Assembly: GCA_964487295.1 (NCBI GenBank)
Contig: CAZAQL010000069.1
Coordinates: forward strand, 1 to 13,498
Direction of reading: 5' to 3'
Source of the DNA: JAPEKQ01 sp964487295
GTDB lineage: Bacteria > Joyebacterota > Joyebacteria > Joyebacterales > Joyebacteraceae
DNA: 13,498 nt
The translations under genes and the position numbers were made by a program. This document shows positions 12,862 through 13,498 of the stretch, piece by piece (position 1 is the stretch's first letter; every line of letters begins with the position of its first letter). The notes beneath the pieces are model-generated. The model was not told the DNA's origin, did no database searches, and saw only the letters and a list, made by a program, of their open reading frames with translations.

Positions 12862-13498
12862 GAGTCGTCGTCCTCCACGTTGCCGTCCATGCCGTAGCGC
12901 TGCAGCTTCCGATAGAGTGTGGAAGGGTTGATCCCGAGGATCTCCGCCGCCTGCTTCTTCTTCCAGCCGGTCTCCTCCAGCGTCTGGAGCAGGTAGCGGC
13001 GTTCCAGCTCCTCCAGCGTGATGCCCGCAACACCCAGTTCGCCCGACGCCGGCCGCCCCGCGCTCTTTCTGAGTCGCTCGGGGAAGATCGAGACGTTCAG
13101 GCTCTCAGCCGTGATCTCCTTGTCATCCGCGAGGATCACGGCCCGCTCGATGATGTTCTCGAGCTCCCGAACATTGCCAGGCCAGTCGTACGACGTCAGG
13201 ATCTCCATCGCCCCGTCTCCCACGGTCTTCTCGCCGCCAGTCAGCTTCTGGAGGAAATGGTCGACGAGCAACGGGATGTCGTCGCGACGCTCCCTGAGGG
13301 GCGGGATCGTAATGGGAATGACGTTGAGCCGGTAGTATAGATCGGGCCGGAAGTTCCCCTCCTGGACCTGCTTCTCGAGGTCCGCGTTGGTCGCCGCGAT
13401 GACCCGGACGTCCACGTTCGTCGGCTTCGTGCCGCCGACCGGCACGACCTCGCGCTCCTGGAGCACGCGGAGCAGCTTGACCTGAATGGCGAGCGACG
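12858..13498 (-). CDS. Sigma-54-dependent transcription activator (NtrC family), N-terminus outside window
   Basis: The C-terminal 213 or so codons are visible, reading in from base 13498; the receiver or sensor domain and Walker motifs are missing. The AAA+ part has QVKLLRVLQEREVVPVGG at the edge, RVIAATNADLEKQV, FRPDLYYRLNVIPITIPPLR with the Arg-finger region, RRDDIPLL and YDWPGNVRELENIIERAV. A Fis-type helix-turn-helix with KKKQAAEILGINPSTLYRKL closes the protein. It ends with an acidic DDDS tail. Such proteins remodel sigma-54 RNA polymerase at distant enhancers; the target and signal are unknown. It is probably a response regulator, since NtrC-type regulators have this closing domain arrangement, but an orphan with another N-terminal sensor cannot be excluded. 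Its stop overlaps the rsmD start by 4 bases. Confidence 0.92.
   Translation of the reverse strand, partial: SLAIQVKLLRVLQEREVVPVGGTKPTNVDVRVIAATNADLEKQVQEGNFRPDLYYRLNVIPITIPPLRERRDDIPLLVDHFLQKLTGGEKTVGDGAMEILTSYDWPGNVRELENIIERAVILADDKEITAESLNVSIFPERLRKSAGRPASGELGVAGITLEELERRYLLQTLEETGWKKKQAAEILGINPSTLYRKLQRYGMDGNVEDDDS

Overview
The window is GC-rich DNA (roughly two thirds G+C by eye) from a Gram-negative bacterium. The split heptose genes (hldA, hldC), an LpxL/HtrB-type lipid A acyltransferase and a signal-peptide beta-barrel protein imply an LPS outer membrane. The mixture of a cyclic-2,3-diphosphoglycerate-synthetase-type GTPase, a DUF3467 protein and a DUF362/ferredoxin protein is typical of deep-branching or uncultured phyla (FCB-like or neighbouring candidate phyla). 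That placement is a low-confidence inference. No rRNA, tRNA, insertion sequence, prophage or CRISPR array was seen.

Left part (1-2725, minus strand): a predicted GTPase gene leaves the window at base 1 after 209 codons. Upstream of it is a 349-base leader region with a candidate promoter and a nested GC-rich hairpin. Then comes the two-gene heptose operon hldA-hldC, overlapping by 8 bases. The probable 5' leader of hldA is made of a 35-bp tandem repeat (four full units, one partial, one degenerate), and its candidate promoter overlaps a strong hairpin terminator.

Middle (2722-5593): a minus-strand gene of unknown function encodes three copies of a ~77-residue domain between basic tails. It is followed by a cluster of hairpins and preceded by two tandem TTGACA promoters. 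It is divergent from a plus-strand pair: a DUF3467 protein with a clear TTGACA/TATCTT promoter, then a methionine-rich, acidic outer-membrane beta-barrel protein after a structured 262-base gap. An 18-bp perfect-stem terminator at 5555-5593 closes this unit and also faces the minus-strand genes on the right.

Right part (5705-13498, all minus strand, read right to left): sigma-54 activator (partial) > rsmD > coaD > GlcD-type FAD oxidase > obgE > dprA > DUF362/4Fe-4S protein > lpxL-type acyltransferase. Overlaps or gaps of at most 91 bases suggest one long housekeeping transcript covering rRNA methylation, CoA synthesis, ribosome assembly, DNA uptake/recombination, redox and envelope lipid functions. 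These genes share transcription direction rather than one pathway.

The most unusual elements are the triplicated-domain protein, the transcribed 35-bp repeat leader of hldA and the structured leader before the outer-membrane protein. None can be called a new system from this sequence alone.
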